Source: an uncultured Pelagibacteraceae bacterium (GTDB lineage Bacteria > Pseudomonadota > Alphaproteobacteria > Pelagibacterales > Pelagibacteraceae). From it: 48,361 nucleotides of DNA. Position 1 is the stretch's first letter. Each line of letters opens with the position of its first letter. The notes beneath the pieces were generated by a model. It saw nothing but the letters and a program-made list of their open reading frames with translations, made no database searches and was not told the DNA's origin. Positions 1-8,639 of the stretch are shown piece after piece. A program made the translations under genes and the position numbers. The DNA is taken from NCBI GenBank assembly GCA_902592265.1, contig CACJDV010000008.1, positions 1-48,361 of the forward strand, written 5' to 3'.

Positions 1-550
1 TTTTTGATGCTAATATTGCACATTTTTTTATCTTTAAAAATTCCTTAATGAAAGATTTTTTTGATTTTACTAAATTTGAAAAATGTCCAGTGTGTATTTC
101 AATACAGTCAGCACCTATTTCTTTGGACAAATAAATATCCTTTATATTTGGGTTTATAAATAAACTTGTTCTAATCTTTTTTTTTTTAAATTGTGATATT
201 ATCTTTTTAATTTTATTTTTATTCTTTTTTAAATCTAAACCACCTTCAGTTGTTATCTCATTTCTATTTTCTGGTACTATACAAATAAATTTTGGTTTTA
301 TTCTCAAAGCGTTTTTAACAATGTTATTATTTGTTGAAATTTCTAAATTTACTAATAATTTTTTTATTGAACAAATTTTTTTTGCATCTAAATCTCTTAT
401 GTGTCTTCTGTCCTCTCTAAGATGTATGGTAATTGAGTCGGCGCCTTTTTCTTTAACAAATAACGCAGCTTTGTATGGGTCAGGATGGATTTCACCTCTT
501 GCATTTCGGACTGTCGCAACATGATCAATATTTACACCTAATCGTTTCAC
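1..550 (-). CDS. pdxJ: Pyridoxine 5'-phosphate synthase PdxJ (partial, C-terminus beyond window)
   Basis: PdxJ condenses 1-deoxyxylulose 5-phosphate with 3-amino-2-oxopropyl phosphate to form pyridoxine 5'-phosphate, the last committed step of DXP-dependent vitamin B6 synthesis in the cytoplasm. The visible 183 codons (family about 240) begin with LGVNIDHVATVRNARG and carry HLREDRRH at residues 43-50, PENRNEITTEGG, and a late EIHTGHFS segment, all typical of the PdxJ TIM barrel. The start is GTG: its GTGA shares four bases with the TGA stop of pyrE, which implies translational coupling. The frame stays open to the left edge, so the last ~55 residues are simply outside the window. The order rel-pyrE-pdxJ is common in alphaproteobacteria. 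Confidence 0.95.
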   Translation of the reverse strand, partial: MKRLGVNIDHVATVRNARGEIHPDPYKAALFVKEKGADSITIHLREDRRHIRDLDAKKICSIKKLLVNLEISTNNNIVKNALRIKPKFICIVPENRNEITTEGGLDLKKNKNKIKKIISQFKKKKIRTSLFINPNIKDIYLSKEIGADCIEIHTGHFSNLVKSKKSFIKEFLKIKKCAILASK

Positions 551-1134
551 TTTATAAATCTGCTTCCTGGAGTTGAAATGGGAATTGATTCTAATACTTT
601 TGGTAGTTTGTTTGATTTATAAGTTGGTACTTCAATTTTAAGATGTGAAATTATTTTCTTTTTAATTTTTAATGTTTTCTTTGATGATCTGTCTATAATT
701 GTAGCAAAACCTACTAATTTCGCATTAGATTTTTTTATTAGTTTTACGCATTCCATACTGGATTTTCCAGTTGTTATTACATCTTCAATAATTATAACTT
801 TAGATCCTTTTTTAATTTTAAAACCTCTTCTCAAGGCGAATTTACCTTTAACCCTCTCACAAAAAATCGTCTCTTTTTTTAAAATCCTACCGATTTCATA
901 ACCTATTACAATACCACCAATGGCTGGAGCCAAAATTAGGTCAAATTTTTTAAAATTTTTTTTAATTTTAAATGCCAATGATTTACATATTTTTTCTGCT
1001 TTTGATGGATAGCTTAAAAGTTTAGCACACTGTATATATTTTGAAGAATGTAATCCAGAAGATAAAATGAAGTGTCCTTCTAATAAAGCATTAGTCTTTC
1101 TTAAAATATCTAAGGATTTTTTGTGTGAAAGCAT
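547..1134 (-). CDS. pyrE: Orotate phosphoribosyltransferase PyrE
   Basis: PyrE transfers ribose 5-phosphate from PRPP to orotate, giving OMP in de novo pyrimidine synthesis. The protein has 195 residues, a normal length. The N-terminus NALLEGHFILSSGLHS is diagnostic for the family, and the PRPP-binding loop VIIIEDVITTGKSS lies at residues 113-126. Because LLEGHF already starts near residue 17, no later ATG fits; the chosen start makes the gene overlap the 3' end of rel/spoT by 44 bases. The stop overlaps the GTG of pdxJ. Other pyrimidine genes (pyrB, pyrC') are 20 kb away, so the pathway is not one operon here. Confidence 0.95.
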   Translation of the reverse strand: MLSHKKSLDILRKTNALLEGHFILSSGLHSSKYIQCAKLLSYPSKAEKICKSLAFKIKKNFKKFDLILAPAIGGIVIGYEIGRILKKETIFCERVKGKFALRRGFKIKKGSKVIIIEDVITTGKSSMECVKLIKKSNAKLVGFATIIDRSSKKTLKIKKKIISHLKIEVPTYKSNKLPKVLESIPISTPGSRFIK

Positions 1135-2836
1135 TTCTTTTATCTTCGTGTCTAATTATCTTAAATTTTATACCTTTTTGTTTAAGCTCTGCAATAAAAT
1201 TAGTAAAATTTTTTAAATCTCTTATTATCAGCTGAAATTTAAAATTAATATAGTCAGGTTTTTTCCCAGCCATTACTAAATTAGAAATATTTAATTTGTG
1301 TTCACCAATTAATGAACTAACATTTCCTAATTGACCAGGTTTATCAGGTAATGAAATCCATAATGTAGTGTTATATTTTTTTATTTTTTCTTGCTTCTGT
1401 TCACCTCTATCGTGCCAATATCTTCTGATAGCAGCTCTGGCTTTTCCAGTTTTAGTTGTTGGAATCCAGTGTAACGATGGTGACTGTTTTTTTGATGTAA
1501 TTATTTTTATTCTATCACCATTTCTTAAAATTGACTGAAGTTCACTTTTATTTCCATTAATTTCACATCCAACAGCTGTATCACCGATTTTTGTATGTAC
1601 AGCATAGGCAAAATCAATCGCAGTGGCATCTTTAGGTAATTTAATTACTGAACCTTTGGGAGTAAAACAAAAAACATTTTCTTGGAACATTTGAAGTTTT
1701 GTATACTCGTAAGAATGTTCAGGATTCTCATTTTTTTCTATAATTTCAACTAAATCTTTCAACCAATCATATTCTTTCCAAGTAAGTGAATTAAACTTTT
1801 CTGAAGATTTATATTGCCAATGAGATGCAATACCTCTCTCGGCAAAATCATGCATCTCTTTAGTTCTTATTTGAATTTCTATTGGTTTTCTATTTGATCC
1901 AATAACAGCGGTATGGATTGATTTATAACCATTTATTTTTGCTGAAGATATATAATCTTTAAATTTTCCAGGTATACAATTGTACTCTTTATGAATTATG
2001 CCTAATGTTTTATAACAATCATCAACGTTATCTAAAATAATTCTAAAACCAATAATATCTGTGATTTGCTCCAAAGAAACTCTTTTTTTTTGAACTTTTC
2101 TCCAAATAGAAAAAGGTGTTTTTTCTCTTCCATAAATTTTAGAAGAAATTTTATTTTGATCTAGTAATTTGCTTATTTCAGAAGATAAAGACTCAAAAAT
2201 ATCTTTTTTATCTAATTTTATTTCATCAAGTCTTTTTTGAATTAATAATCTAGCTTCATTATTTAAAATTTCAAAAGAAAGATCTTCTAGCTCATCCCTA
2301 ATTCTATGCATTCCCATCCTGTCTGCTAATGGTGCATAAATTTCCATGGTTTCTTGAGAAATTCTTTTTCTTTTTTCCTCTTTTGAAATTGCTTTAATAG
2401 TTCTCATGTTATGTAATCGATCAGCAATTTTTACTAATAAAACTCTAATGTCCTTTGAGGTTGCTAAAATTAATTTTCTAAAATTTTCTGCTTTGGAATT
2501 AGATGATGCATTATTTTCAAGAGCAGATATTTTGGTAACACCATCAACTAAATCTGCAACTTCATCTCCAAACTCACCTTTGATGGTTTCATAAGTTGCA
2601 TATGTATCTTCTATCGTGTCATGTAATAAACCTGTAGTTATGGTTGCACTATCTAGTTTCAAATCAGATAATATATTTGCCACTTCTATTGGATGAACTG
2701 AATACGGATCACCTGAGGCTCTTTTTTGATTACTATGCGCTTTTACCGCAAAATCATAAGCCTTATTTAATCTATCTGGATTTAAAAACTTATTATATCC
2801 TTTTACTTTATTTATTAAATCATCTGAATTAAGCAT
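1091..2836 (-). CDS. Compact RelA/SpoT-family (p)ppGpp synthetase/hydrolase
   Basis: This bifunctional Rel/SpoT-type enzyme should make and degrade (p)ppGpp, the stringent-response alarmone. Domains in order are: an HD hydrolase (about residues 25-180, with His34 and the LLHDTIED motif at 70-77), a synthetase domain (about 230-345, NGYKSIH at 302-308), a TGS domain (about 387-450) and a C-terminal ACT domain (about 491-560). The synthetase loop reads KFKD at 291-294, close to the RFKD of bifunctional enzymes and unlike the EFDD of RelA. Length is 581 residues against about 700-750 usually. Only ~40 residues separate TGS from ACT, so the central helical and zinc-finger-type region is missing. 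The usual upstream neighbour rpoZ is not present; folK sits there instead. Confidence 0.93.
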   Translation of the reverse strand: MLNSDDLINKVKGYNKFLNPDRLNKAYDFAVKAHSNQKRASGDPYSVHPIEVANILSDLKLDSATITTGLLHDTIEDTYATYETIKGEFGDEVADLVDGVTKISALENNASSNSKAENFRKLILATSKDIRVLLVKIADRLHNMRTIKAISKEEKRKRISQETMEIYAPLADRMGMHRIRDELEDLSFEILNNEARLLIQKRLDEIKLDKKDIFESLSSEISKLLDQNKISSKIYGREKTPFSIWRKVQKKRVSLEQITDIIGFRIILDNVDDCYKTLGIIHKEYNCIPGKFKDYISSAKINGYKSIHTAVIGSNRKPIEIQIRTKEMHDFAERGIASHWQYKSSEKFNSLTWKEYDWLKDLVEIIEKNENPEHSYEYTKLQMFQENVFCFTPKGSVIKLPKDATAIDFAYAVHTKIGDTAVGCEINGNKSELQSILRNGDRIKIITSKKQSPSLHWIPTTKTGKARAAIRRYWHDRGEQKQEKIKKYNTTLWISLPDKPGQLGNVSSLIGEHKLNISNLVMAGKKPDYINFKFQLIIRDLKNFTNFIAELKQKGIKFKIIRHEDKRNAFTQKILRYFKKD

Positions 2837-2857
2837 GCTTATTATTATATCATTAAT

Positions 2858-3409
2858 TTAGATTTGTTTAATAGATCTTATGTCTCTATTTGGTAATGAT
2901 ATTATGAGCTTTTTAATGTGATCTTTGGAAATTGGGTGTTTCCAATTTTTATTTAATTCAAATAATGGAAAAAGAACAAAATTTCTATTGTGCATTCTTG
3001 GATGAGGTAAATTTATTTTTTGACTAATCTTTTTATTTTTATAATCGATTATGTCTATATCACACTCGCGAGGCGCATTTTTATACCTTTTTTTACGACC
3101 TAGACTAATTTCAATATCTTTAGAAACTTTAAGTAATTCTAATGGTTTTAAATCAGAAATAACCTCCACTACTATATTTAAATACTTGGGTTTACTCTCG
3201 TCTGGCCATGATAGACTTTCATAGAAATTTGAAGATTTGATAAGTCTGATATTTCTTAACAATAATTCATGTTTAGCCCGTTCAATTTTATTTCGTCTGT
3301 CTCCTAAATTTGAGCCTATACCTAAGTAGATACGATTAGCTTGATTTTCTAAAATATCTTGATTTATCACGATTCCAATCTCTATCTTTTTTAGTTGCTC
3401 TTTTATCAT
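2858..3409 (-). CDS. folK: Hydroxymethyldihydropterin pyrophosphokinase FolK
   Basis: FolK (HPPK) transfers pyrophosphate from ATP to 6-hydroxymethyl-7,8-dihydropterin in folate synthesis. Family signatures are [11 protein letters not shown] near residue 28, [11 protein letters not shown], and [16 protein letters not shown]. The start is uncertain. The ATG used here has an AAGGA nine bases upstream but makes the gene overlap smpB by 74 bases and adds ~25 residues before the conserved core. A GTG at 3370 would reduce the overlap to 35 bases and give a more typical N-terminus. Either way the gene begins inside smpB. Function is secure; the first codon is not. Confidence 0.9.
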   Translation of the reverse strand: MIKEQLKKIEIGIVINQDILENQANRIYLGIGSNLGDRRNKIERAKHELLLRNIRLIKSSNFYESLSWPDESKPKYLNIVVEVISDLKPLELLKVSKDIEISLGRKKRYKNAPRECDIDIIDYKNKKISQKINLPHPRMHNRNFVLFPLFELNKNWKHPISKDHIKKLIISLPNRDIRSIKQI

Positions 3410-3806
3410 GTAGTTTTTTTCCTTTTGCTACAGCAAGTTCAATTTTAGCTTTTCCTTTTTTAAAATACATTTTAGTGGGAACAATAGTAAGACCGTCTCT
3501 TTGAATTTTTCCTATTAATTTATTAATTTCACGTTTATTTAAAAGTAACTTTCTTTCATCAGTAGGATTATGATTAGAATAACTGGCTTGTTTATAAGAT
3601 GCTATGTGAGAATTAATCAAAATCAACTCGCCATCTTTTTCAATAGCATATGAGTCTGCAATATTAACTTTTCCTTCTCTAATTGATTTAATCTCTGAAC
3701 CTTTAAGGACAATTCCAGCTTCTAATAAATCTTCAAAAAAATAATTAAAACTAGCCTTTCTATTCAAACATATTATCTTTAAACCAGAATTGGCTTTTTT
3801 ATTCAT
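3336..3806 (-). CDS. smpB: SsrA-binding protein SmpB
   Basis: SmpB binds tmRNA and brings it to stalled ribosomes for trans-translation. The 156-residue product has the expected OB-fold sequence ([27 protein letters not shown] near the N-terminus, then [15 protein letters not shown]) and the conserved basic tail with [14 protein letters not shown], which folds in the decoding centre. The ATG overlaps the dapA stop in a TAATG arrangement, so smpB is probably translated by re-initiation after dapA. Its 3' end overlaps the start of folK. The ssrA gene itself is not in this window. Confidence 0.95.
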   Translation of the reverse strand: MNKKANSGLKIICLNRKASFNYFFEDLLEAGIVLKGSEIKSIREGKVNIADSYAIEKDGELILINSHIASYKQASYSNHNPTDERKLLLNKREINKLIGKIQRDGLTIVPTKMYFKKGKAKIELAVAKGKKLHDKRATKKDRDWNRDKSRYFRKSS

Positions 3807-4687
3807 TAAATTAACTTCGCTGAATGAAGAGCCTTTTTAACAATTTCTTTAGTGGATTCTGTAACTTTTACTAATGGTAATCTTACATCATCACCACATA
3901 AATCTAATAATTTTGCAGCATATTTAACTGGACTTGGATTACTTTCAACAAACATAGCATGATGGACAGGCTGTAATGTCTCATTTAATCTCTCAGCCTC
4001 TTTAATTTCATTATCATTATTAGACTTTGAAAATCTTTGGAAATCAGAACAAAGTTTTGGAGCAATGTTAGCTGTTACACTTATAGCACCTACTCCACCT
4101 TTTCTATTAAACTCTAAAGCGTTATCATCATTTCCAGTTAATTGAATAAAATCTTTCCCTAATTTTTTTAATGTTTTATCAACTCTTGTTAAATCTCCTG
4201 TTGCATCCTTAACTCCAATAATATTTTTTAATTCAAATAATCTTGCCATTGTTTCAACTGACATGTCAATTACTGATCTTCCAGGAATGTTATAAATGAT
4301 AATTGGAATTCCACATTTATCATTGATAGCTTTATAATGTTGATAAAGTCCCTCTTGAGTAGGCTTATTATAATATGGAGTTACAATTAAAGCTCCATCT
4401 GCTCCCATTTTTTCAGCATGCGTAGTTAACGAAATCGCTTCCTCGGTAGAGTTTGACCCAGTACCAGCAAATACTGGTAATTTTCCATTACTTTCTTTAA
4501 CACATAAATCAATTACCCTTTCATGCTCATTATGGCTTAAAGTTGGAGACTCACCAGTTGTTCCAGCAGGAACTAAACCATTTGTCCCATTTTCAATATG
4601 AAAATGTATTAACTTAATGTAAGTTTCATCATCTAGTTTATCATTTTTGAACGGAGTGACTAAAGCAACATTTGATCCTTTGAACAT
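3806..4687 (-). CDS. dapA: 4-hydroxy-tetrahydrodipicolinate synthase DapA
   Basis: DapA condenses pyruvate with aspartate semialdehyde, the first dedicated step to lysine and meso-diaminopimelate for peptidoglycan. The protein has 293 residues, the normal size. It shows AGTTGE at 41-46, the catalytic Tyr132 in YNIPGR, and the Schiff-base Lys160 in GVKDATGD. It is first in a minus-strand run (dapA, smpB, folK, rel, pyrE, pdxJ) and is divergent from slt across only 43 bases. A TATAAG hexamer ends five bases before the ATG and no Shine-Dalgarno is visible, so a leaderless mRNA is possible. Confidence 0.96.
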   Translation of the reverse strand: MFKGSNVALVTPFKNDKLDDETYIKLIHFHIENGTNGLVPAGTTGESPTLSHNEHERVIDLCVKESNGKLPVFAGTGSNSTEEAISLTTHAEKMGADGALIVTPYYNKPTQEGLYQHYKAINDKCGIPIIIYNIPGRSVIDMSVETMARLFELKNIIGVKDATGDLTRVDKTLKKLGKDFIQLTGNDDNALEFNRKGGVGAISVTANIAPKLCSDFQRFSKSNNDNEIKEAERLNETLQPVHHAMFVESNPSPVKYAAKLLDLCGDDVRLPLVKVTESTKEIVKKALHSAKLI

Positions 4688-4692
4688 AAATA

Positions 4693-4698
4693 CTTATA
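4693..4698 (-). promoter_or_regulatory. Candidate -10 element for dapA
   Basis: On the minus strand the hexamer TATAAG, preceded by TGT, sits five bases upstream of the dapA ATG in the 43-base gap shared with slt. A transcript starting 6-7 bases after it would begin at about the start codon. No convincing -35 was seen, and in DNA this A+T-rich such hexamers also occur by chance. Confidence 0.3.
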
Positions 4699-4716
4699 AC
4701 ATAGTTTGTGGATTCA

Positions 4717-4722
4717 TATACT
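4717..4722 (+). promoter_or_regulatory. Candidate -10 element for the lytic transglycosylase gene
   Basis: TATACT (one mismatch to TATAAT) lies eight bases upstream of the slt ATG. The -35 position is poor. Transcription from here would start within a couple of bases of the ATG, with no room for a Shine-Dalgarno. This is inference from spacing only. Confidence 0.3.
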
Positions 4723-4730
4723 AAAAGATT

Positions 4731-6950
4731 ATGCTAAAAAAATTCATATTTTTTATCAATTTATTTTTCTTCTCTACTATTACTATTTTGTTTTCTGCAG
4801 AAATAATACCTTTAAAAAAACCAATCCAAACTAAAGCAGAAAAGGACCAGAAATTATTAATTGATGTAATGAAGCCTCTACCAAAACCAATTCCTAAAAA
4901 AATAGTAGAGGAGATTGAAAAAAAACCTGAGGGTGAAATAAAGTTAAAAGTTGAGAAAGACTTAGGTATTATTTTACCCAAAAAGAAACCTTTAATTGCA
5001 GGAACCAAAAAGACCGATACAGCAAAAAAATCTAAATATTATAATAAGAAAGATTTCGAAATTGCGAAAAAGGCTATTTCAGAAATGAAACAAGCAAAAT
5101 GGCCTACCGCATTAAAAACGGCAAAAAGAGCTAAAGATAAATCAATCTATAATTTCATACAATGGAGACACCTGCTGACTAAAGGAAACAAAGCTTCATA
5201 TTATGATTATAAAACTTTCATAGATAAAAATGAGGATTATCCCCGATTAGGAAGGATAAAATACTTAGCAGAGCATAAACTTTCTACAGATACTATCTCA
5301 CCCAAAAAAATTATCAATTGGTTCGGTGTTGATGAACCTTTAAGTGGTTTTGGAAAAATGATTCTTGGAGAAAGTATGATTCTTAATGGTAATACACAAA
5401 AAGGTATAACTTATATTAAAGAAGGATGGATTACTGCGGAACTAAGTAAATCTGAATTAAGATTCTATAGAAAAAAATTCAAAAAATATCTCAATGCGGA
5501 TGATTATATTAAGAGAGCTGATTACTTAGCTTGGAATAATAAATACTGGGATTTAAAAAGATTATTAAGATATTTACCCAAAGATTATGAATTGCTTTAT
5601 ACAGCACGACAATTGTTAATGAGTAAATCATATGGTGTAGATAATGCTATTTCCAAAGTTCCAGCAAAATTTAAAAATGATGCGGGCTTAAATTACGACA
5701 GATTAAAATGGAGAAGAAAAAGAGGAAGGGTTGATAGTTCTGTTGAAATTTTAGTAAAAATTAAAAATACCAAAGATTATTTAGTCAGACCAGATAAATG
5801 GTGGTTTGAAAGGGAAATAATTTCAAGATCATTAATTTATAAAAAGAAATATGCATTAGCTTATAAAATTGCAAGTAATCATGCTTTGACCGATGGACCT
5901 GAGTATGCAGCTGCGGAATGGATGAGCGGATGGATAGCATTAAGTTTCCTAGATGATCCTTTATTAGCCAAGGATCATTTTGAAAATTTTTATAATAACG
6001 TTGGTTACCCGATAAGTACTTCTAGAGGAGCTTATTGGTTAGCTAAAACTTATCAGAAACTTGGTAAAAATGAATTAGCTAATGAATGGTTTGGTAAAGC
6101 ATCTAATTTTCTTACTACATATTATGGTCAGTTAGCATTTATGGAGTTAAATCCCAATCAACCTTTTGAATTATCTAAAGATATTGAAATTTCAAAAGAA
6201 TATAGAGACTACTTTTTTAAAAAAGAATTAGTCAAAACAGTTTATCTTCTTGATGAACTGAATGAAGACAAATATACAAAACATATTTTAAGACACTTGG
6301 CTAATGATGATATAAATAATGGTAGCGAAGTTTTAGCAGCAGAATTAGCAACAAGCATTGATAGATTTGATTTTGCTATTCAAATAGCAAAAATTGCATC
6401 ATATGAAAAAAGATTTCATAACAAATATAATTATCCAATTATAAGTACTCCAAATTACATAAATGGAAGAAAAATTCCTGATACTGCATTTATACTTTCA
6501 ATTATAAGACAAGAAAGTGAATTTGATTTAAGTGCTAACAGTCACGCAGGAGCAAAAGGATTAATGCAGCTCATGCCTTACACAGCAAAAGTAGTTGCTA
6601 AACAAGCAAAACTTCCTTATTCAAAATCTAGATTAACAAGAGATGCAGAATATAATATTAATTTAGGTTCTCACTATATAGCTGGCCTAATTTTAGAATA
6701 TGATGGTGCTTATCCGTTTGCAATAGCAGCTTATAATGCCGGACCTAAAAGAGTCAGATATTGGAAAAAAATAAATAAAAATCCACAAAAGAACCAAATT
6801 GATTATGTAAACTGGATTGAATTAATCAAATTTAAAGAAACAAGAAATTACGTGCAAAGAGTACTGGAGAACTATAACGTTTATCGATATATTTTAGCTC
6901 AAAAGCCAGTTACAATGATAAACTTTTTTAAGGATGATCCTTTGTACTAA
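4731..6950 (+). CDS. Soluble lytic murein transglycosylase (Slt type)
   Basis: This is a predicted periplasmic enzyme that cleaves the MurNAc-GlcNAc bond of peptidoglycan with anhydro-ring formation. The 739-residue protein starts with a secretion signal (residues 1 to about 22, a hydrophobic IFFINLFFFSTITILF core). A lysine/proline-rich linker follows, then a long helical superhelix region (about 100-560) and a C-terminal SLT domain. The SLT domain has the catalytic Glu595 in RQESEF, then AGAKGLMQLMP and the late AIAAYNAGP motif. Length and architecture match Slt70-like enzymes. The gene diverges from dapA, which supplies a peptidoglycan precursor, and ends three bases before the 3' end of an opposing tRNA gene, leaving no room for a terminator. 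Confidence 0.93.
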   Translation: MLKKFIFFINLFFFSTITILFSAEIIPLKKPIQTKAEKDQKLLIDVMKPLPKPIPKKIVEEIEKKPEGEIKLKVEKDLGIILPKKKPLIAGTKKTDTAKKSKYYNKKDFEIAKKAISEMKQAKWPTALKTAKRAKDKSIYNFIQWRHLLTKGNKASYYDYKTFIDKNEDYPRLGRIKYLAEHKLSTDTISPKKIINWFGVDEPLSGFGKMILGESMILNGNTQKGITYIKEGWITAELSKSELRFYRKKFKKYLNADDYIKRADYLAWNNKYWDLKRLLRYLPKDYELLYTARQLLMSKSYGVDNAISKVPAKFKNDAGLNYDRLKWRRKRGRVDSSVEILVKIKNTKDYLVRPDKWWFEREIISRSLIYKKKYALAYKIASNHALTDGPEYAAAEWMSGWIALSFLDDPLLAKDHFENFYNNVGYPISTSRGAYWLAKTYQKLGKNELANEWFGKASNFLTTYYGQLAFMELNPNQPFELSKDIEISKEYRDYFFKKELVKTVYLLDELNEDKYTKHILRHLANDDINNGSEVLAAELATSIDRFDFAIQIAKIASYEKRFHNKYNYPIISTPNYINGRKIPDTAFILSIIRQESEFDLSANSHAGAKGLMQLMPYTAKVVAKQAKLPYSKSRLTRDAEYNINLGSHYIAGLILEYDGAYPFAIAAYNAGPKRVRYWKKINKNPQKNQIDYVNWIELIKFKETRNYVQRVLENYNVYRYILAQKPVTMINFFKDDPLY

Positions 6951-6953
6951 AAA

Positions 6954-7045
6954 TGGCGGAAGAGGAGGGATTCGAACCCTCGGTACAAGTTTCCTCGCAC
7001 GGTCATTTAGCAAACGACTGGTTTCAGCCTCTCACCCACTCTTCC
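6954..7045 (-). tRNA. tRNA-Ser (anticodon GCU)
   Basis: On the minus strand a 92-base class II tRNA can be folded: acceptor GGAAGAG pairing with CTCTTCC, discriminator G and an encoded CCA end. The anticodon arm has stem GTCGT/ATGAC and loop TTGCTAA, giving anticodon GCT, which reads AGC and AGU serine codons. A long variable arm (GTGCGAG, GAAA loop, CTTGTAC) is as required for tRNA-Ser. The T arm is GAGGG TTCGAAT CCCTC. The 3' end faces the slt stop codon at a distance of three bases. Confidence 0.95.
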
Positions 7046-7071
7046 AATAAATTTGTCACTTCTGATTGTAT

Positions 7072-7103
7072 TGAATAATCAACATTTATAAAGTAATTAT
7101 TCA
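7072..7103. repeat. 8-bp inverted repeat upstream of soxB
   Basis: The arms TGAATAAT (7072-7079) and ATTATTCA (7096-7103) are exact reverse complements with a 16-base spacer. The right arm ends six bases before the soxB ATG, inside the 64-base gap that must hold the promoter for the sarcosine oxidase operon. This spacing suits a dimeric repressor or activator site, or a weak hairpin in the leader. A+T-rich sequence makes chance repeats of this length plausible, so this is only a candidate operator. Confidence 0.3.
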
Positions 7104-7109
7104 GTAATT

Positions 7110-8363
7110 ATGAAAAATAAGTATTCAATATTTTCACTTATTAAAAACGCTTTTTCTTATCATGAAAATTGGGAGAAAGCTTGGAAAGATCCTGAGCCTA
7201 AAAAAGAATATGACGCGATAATAGTTGGTGGTGGAGGGCATGGTCTTGCAACTGCTTATTATCTAGCAAAGAAACATAACATGAAGAACATTGCTGTTGT
7301 TGAAAAAGGTTGGATAGGAGGAGGAAATACTGGTCGAAATACTACAATAATTAGGTCTAATTATTTATGGGATGCAAGTGCAGGTCTATATGACCATGCT
7401 CTTAAAATTTGGGAAGGTTTATCTCAAGAATTAAATTATAATGTTATGTTTAGTCAAAGAGGAGTTATGAATCTTGCACATAATTTGCAAGATGTTAGAG
7501 ATTTAAAAAGAAGAACTCACGCAAATAGATTGAATGGTATTGATGCAGTTTATTTAAATACCGAGGAGGTTAAAAAATTTTGTCCAATTATAAATACCTC
7601 ACAGGATATTCGTTATCCAGTTTTAGGTGGAACCCTTCAAAGAAGAGCCGGTACAGCTAGGCATGATGCTGTTGCTTGGGGATATGCAAGAGGTGCTGAT
7701 GAAATGGGTGTTGATATAATTCAAAATTGTGAAGTAAAAGGAATAAAAAGAAATGGTGATACGGTTGAAGGAATTGAAACAACTAAAGGATTTATCAAAA
7801 CAAAAAAAATAGGAGTTGTAGCAGCTGGTCACTCCAGTGTAATAGCGAATATGGCTGGATTGAAATTACCTTTGGAGAGTAAACCACTTCAAGCTTTGGT
7901 GTCTGAACCAGTAAAACCGATAATAGATACAGTTGTAATGTCTAACGCTGTTCACGCATATGTCAGCCAATCTGATAAGGGAGAATTAGTTATCGGAGCA
8001 GGAACTGATGATTATGTATCTTACTCTCAAAAAGGAAGTCATGATATTGTGGAAGGAACTTTAAATGCAATTTTAGAACTATATCCAATATTTAGCAGAA
8101 TGAGAATGCTTCGTCAGTGGGGTGGAATAGTTGACATATGTCCTGATGCAAGTCCAATCATAAGTAAAACGTCAATTAAGGGTTTGTACTTTAATTGTGG
8201 TTGGGGAACTGGAGGTTTTAAAGCTACACCTGGCTCAGGGGATTTATTTGCTCACACAATTGCAAATGACGAACCTCATAAATTAAATGCTGCATTTAAT
8301 ATGAATAGATTTGTAAGTGGTGATCTAGTTGATGAACATGGTGCAGCCGCTGTTGCACACTAA
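7110..8363 (+). CDS. soxB: Heterotetrameric sarcosine oxidase, beta subunit SoxB
   Basis: SoxB is the flavin subunit that oxidatively demethylates sarcosine to glycine, with the methyl group passed to tetrahydrofolate on SoxA. The 417-residue protein has an N-terminal FAD-binding fold ([17 protein letters not shown] at 37-53), the [16 protein letters not shown] segment, and the [11 protein letters not shown] motif. His185 in that motif corresponds to the covalent FMN-linking histidine of the family. A C-terminal GGWG-like [14 protein letters not shown] loop closes the FAD site. It is first in the soxBDAG operon and its stop overlaps the soxD ATG (TAATG). The enzyme probably serves use of methylated glycine compounds (sarcosine, from betaine) as a carbon, nitrogen and one-carbon source. 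Confidence 0.95.
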   Translation: MKNKYSIFSLIKNAFSYHENWEKAWKDPEPKKEYDAIIVGGGGHGLATAYYLAKKHNMKNIAVVEKGWIGGGNTGRNTTIIRSNYLWDASAGLYDHALKIWEGLSQELNYNVMFSQRGVMNLAHNLQDVRDLKRRTHANRLNGIDAVYLNTEEVKKFCPIINTSQDIRYPVLGGTLQRRAGTARHDAVAWGYARGADEMGVDIIQNCEVKGIKRNGDTVEGIETTKGFIKTKKIGVVAAGHSSVIANMAGLKLPLESKPLQALVSEPVKPIIDTVVMSNAVHAYVSQSDKGELVIGAGTDDYVSYSQKGSHDIVEGTLNAILELYPIFSRMRMLRQWGGIVDICPDASPIISKTSIKGLYFNCGWGTGGFKATPGSGDLFAHTIANDEPHKLNAAFNMNRFVSGDLVDEHGAAAVAH

Positions 8364-8638
8364 TGTTTTTAATTAATTGTCCTTTTTGTGGTGAGAGAGA
8401 ACAAAGCGAATTTAAAGCTGGTGGTGAAGCACATATTGTAAGACCAAAACAACCTACAGAACTAAGTGATGATGAATGGGCAGAATATTTGTTCATGAGA
8501 AAAAATATAAAAGGAATTCAGTTTGAAAGATGGAATCATGTTCATGGTTGTAGAAAATGGTTCAATATGGTTAGGGATACGTCAAACGACCAAATAAAAG
8601 CTGTATATAAAATGGGTGAAAAACCACCAGTAAAGTAA
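8363..8638 (+). CDS. soxD: Sarcosine oxidase, delta subunit SoxD
   Basis: SoxD is the small zinc-binding subunit of heterotetrameric sarcosine oxidase. In 91 residues it keeps Cys6, Cys9, His59 and Cys63 (CPFC near the start and NHVHGCRKW later), the spacing expected for the zinc site. The segments AGGEAHIVRP and SDDEWAEYLFMR are also typical of the family. Its ATG overlaps the soxB stop and soxA begins one base after its stop, so the three are translationally linked. Confidence 0.95.
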   Translation: MFLINCPFCGEREQSEFKAGGEAHIVRPKQPTELSDDEWAEYLFMRKNIKGIQFERWNHVHGCRKWFNMVRDTSNDQIKAVYKMGEKPPVK

Positions 8639-8639
8639 A

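Noticed and set aside
321-524. Plus-strand open frame of 67 codons near the left edge
   Set aside because: It lies entirely antisense to pdxJ, whose conserved HLREDRRH and RNARGEIHPDP motifs are read from the other strand.
7046-7109. Glycine-type riboswitch before sarcosine oxidase
   Set aside because: Only 64 bases separate the tRNA from soxB and they lack the conserved G-rich core of a glycine aptamer.
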